From Calothrix sp. MO_192.B10 (GTDB lineage Bacteria; Cyanobacteriota; Cyanobacteriia; Cyanobacteriales; Nostocaceae), in assembly GCA_030065055.1 (NCBI GenBank), contig JASJDS010000010.1, positions 1-44,331 on the forward strand: DNA of 44,331 bases, in the 5' to 3' direction. The notes under the pieces are model-generated. The model was given only the letters and a program-made list of their open reading frames with translations. It did no database searches and had not been told where the DNA came from. The translations under genes and the position numbers were made by a program. Shown here one piece after another: positions 42,986 to 44,331 of the stretch. Positions within the stretch are counted from its first letter, which is position 1. Each line of letters starts with the position of its first letter.

Positions 42986-43426
42986 TTAAATAAACAAACT
43001 GGGGGAGATTTTGAAGTATTCTCCTAACTTTTTAGCTTGTTCTTTACTAATTGAGCGTTTGCCATTAACAATTGCCGAAATTAATCCTTTTGAGGGACTA
43101 ATAATTCCAACTAGATCTGCTTGTCTAGTATGACTAACTTCTAGAAGATGTTGCAAAATTTCGTGTGGTGGAATATCTTGCCACTCTTTGAGGTTATAGT
43201 TATTTTCTTCATAATCCTCAATTAGCTTGACTAGCAGACGAAGTAACACAGTTTCCTCTGGAGTACGATTTTTTTTCTTCGCAATTAACCTTTGAGCTAC
43301 ACCAATATTTTGTTCGTATTCTGCTTCAGTTTCAATAATTTTAGGAATAAGCTGCACTTCATCCAGAAGCTTGAGATAATTTTCTCGATTAATAGTAGGA
43401 GTCATTTTTCCATTGCTATCGATCAT
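42986..43426 (-). CDS. higA: HigA-type antitoxin
   Basis: This 146-residue protein has a helical N-terminal part with LRLLVKLIEDYE and a C-terminal XRE-type HTH (about 100-143: TRQADLVGIISPSKGLISAI, NGKRSISKEQAKKLGEYF). It would neutralise HigB and repress the operon. It overlaps the toxin gene by 11 bases (ATGATCGATAG), giving the toxin-first order typical of higBA. A later Met at codon 8 (MTPTINREN) is an alternative start. Confidence 0.85.
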   Translation of the reverse strand: MIDSNGKMTPTINRENYLKLLDEVQLIPKIIETEAEYEQNIGVAQRLIAKKKNRTPEETVLLRLLVKLIEDYEENNYNLKEWQDIPPHEILQHLLEVSHTRQADLVGIISPSKGLISAIVNGKRSISKEQAKKLGEYFKISPSLFI

Positions 43427-43688
43427 ATTCAGCGTGGGTTAAAAAATACTTGAAATAAGCGACTTGTTCTTCATAATCAATGTCGAGGATTAGGCGATAC
43501 TTGTTACCTTTAATATTAAAAACAGTGAAATTACCCACTGCCTCGGCATCTCGATAGACTTGCTGTACATCAATTAAACTCTGCCATTGTGCTTGATCGA
43601 TTGTTTTACAAAATGCCTTAATCGTGGTGGCAACATCTGGATACTTGGATGCAACCTTTTTAAGCTTTCCAGCTGAAATTAGGTGCAT
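43416..43688 (-). CDS. higB: HigB-type mRNA interferase toxin
   Basis: This 90-residue RelE-superfamily protein starts MHLISAGKLKKVASKYPDVA and has the conserved VGNFTVFNIKGNKYRLIL and YFKYFLTHAEYD blocks of HigB toxins. The C-terminal His/Tyr of THAEYD are usual. It would cleave mRNA on the ribosome when free of HigA. No strong ribosome binding site is seen, which may keep translation low. Confidence 0.87.
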   Translation of the reverse strand: MHLISAGKLKKVASKYPDVATTIKAFCKTIDQAQWQSLIDVQQVYRDAEAVGNFTVFNIKGNKYRLILDIDYEEQVAYFKYFLTHAEYDR

Positions 43689-44046
43689 ATAAGTTTGTTA
43701 TTTATTAAGTTTTTTGGCAAACCCATTTCCCATGTTTCCATATTGAAAACTTGTTGTCAATTCCTACTACTTCATTTTTCATGGGGTTGCTAGTCGAACA
43801 ATTATTTCAGCTAAAGGATAAAAAAATCATCGAGGACTCTGTGAGTTGTCAAGCGATCGCTGTCTCAATCGAAACACTGTAACGGCTACAAGTTAGTCCC
43901 CCACGGTCAAATCCCACAACCAAGCCATGAAAATGCTTTGTGATTAACTCCTCAAGTTAGCAAGCAATGCGCCCCTACTGCGGCTCCCACACCTAAGCTG
44001 TCAACCATCAACTAACAACTAACAACTAACAACCATTTTCAAGCTA
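43689..44046. other. Spacer after the higBA promoter
   Basis: No credible gene; a short frame starting near 43782 ends after about 33 codons. Contains one GCGATCGC and an AACTAAC heptamer run (about 44008-44032). Confidence 0.5.
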
Positions 44047-44170
44047 AACCTCATCCATCTTGAAAACTGGAGTTTTTCCTCTAGGAAATACCAAACAAGA
44101 AATTCCCCTGTAGGGGCACGGCACCCACAATATTCTTGCATTGCTCCCTAACCTTAATCATGCCGTGCCC
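44047..44170. repeat. 124-bp GGGGCACGGC-type repeat, copy 2
   Basis: Matches 39259-39382 over its full length with scattered differences; inner ends GGGGCACGGCA and GCCGTGCCC are inverted. Here the inner unit is single rather than duplicated. Confidence 0.85.
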
Positions 44171-44331
44171 ACATCATCCGAACTTGGATATATTGACCGA
44201 ACAAGGCAAAAGTAAAGAAAAAGAAAAATGGTCACCAAGCCCCTAAATTTATTTATGGAACGAAGTAAAAACATTTGTTTCGATACAGGTAGTGCAAGAA
44301 ACAATACGTCCGTAATCTTATCCCCTAAATT

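Noticed and set aside
1-44331. tRNA, rRNA or tmRNA genes
   Set aside because: I looked for conserved TPsiC-arm and rRNA motifs by eye and found none; a tRNAscan or Rfam run would be decisive.

Overview
The window reads as chromosomal DNA of a filamentous, probably heterocyst-forming (Nostocales-type) cyanobacterium. The HIP1 octamer GCGATCGC occurs throughout, there are many heptameric short tandem repeats (STRRs: TTACTTA, CTTCTTC, AACTAAC, TTGGTTG, GTCAACT and purine-rich GGAAGGA tracts), and several genes belong to cyanobacterial families (PcxA/CemA, a Zam-like RNB protein, DUF4330, a LapA-like protein after ubiX). The genus cannot be fixed from the sequence alone.

Layout. 1-12 kb: tail of an unknown gene, a YyaL-type thioredoxin-fold protein, an orphan TnpB insertion, clpP, a cyanobacterial hypothetical, a Zam-like RNB protein lacking its metal-binding aspartates, ubiX, a LapA-like membrane protein, and a small ribbon-helix-helix ORF among hairpins. 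12-21 kb: an HTH/NB-ARC STAND ATPase without sensor repeats, aroK, argB, a type II NADH dehydrogenase, a tnpB fragment beside a 132-bp miniature element, and the tldD-tldE protease pair. 21-28.5 kb, the most accessory part: a second intact TnpB element ends next to an AAA-like/transmembrane/GUN4 fusion gene. A CHAT-protease/AAA-like gene follows, and then two tandem arrays (4 x 65 bp and 4 x 49 bp) enclosed by one 16-bp inverted repeat. 28.5-42.3 kb: mostly housekeeping genes (coaD, lgt, cobM, a flavin reductase-like gene, a PPP phosphatase, an M48 protease, DUF4330, an L,D-transpeptidase, a zinc alcohol dehydrogenase, pcxA-like, ilvC). They are separated by repeat-rich spacers; that at 32.7-34.1 kb stacks three elements, two hairpins and a possible 55-residue protein. 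42.3-44.3 kb: a miniature element, a frameshifted ISKra4-type transposase remnant, and a higBA toxin-antitoxin pair.

How the genes relate. The core genes serve amino acid synthesis (aroK, argB, ilvC), cofactor synthesis (ubiX, coaD, cobM), the cell envelope (lgt, L,D-transpeptidase, LapA-like) and proteolysis (clpP, TldD/E, M48). They look like scattered single genes rather than one pathway operon. The candidate for a less described system is the AAA-like/TM/GUN4 gene plus the CHAT/AAA-like gene: both carry a related AAA-like ATPase module, one fused to a putative tetrapyrrole-binding domain behind a membrane anchor, the other to a caspase-like protease. A second theme is repeats remodelling gene ends: ubiX, lgt, cobM and the L,D-transpeptidase gene all run into repeat sequence at their 3' ends. 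A possible small RNA lies on the minus strand at 31124-31210.
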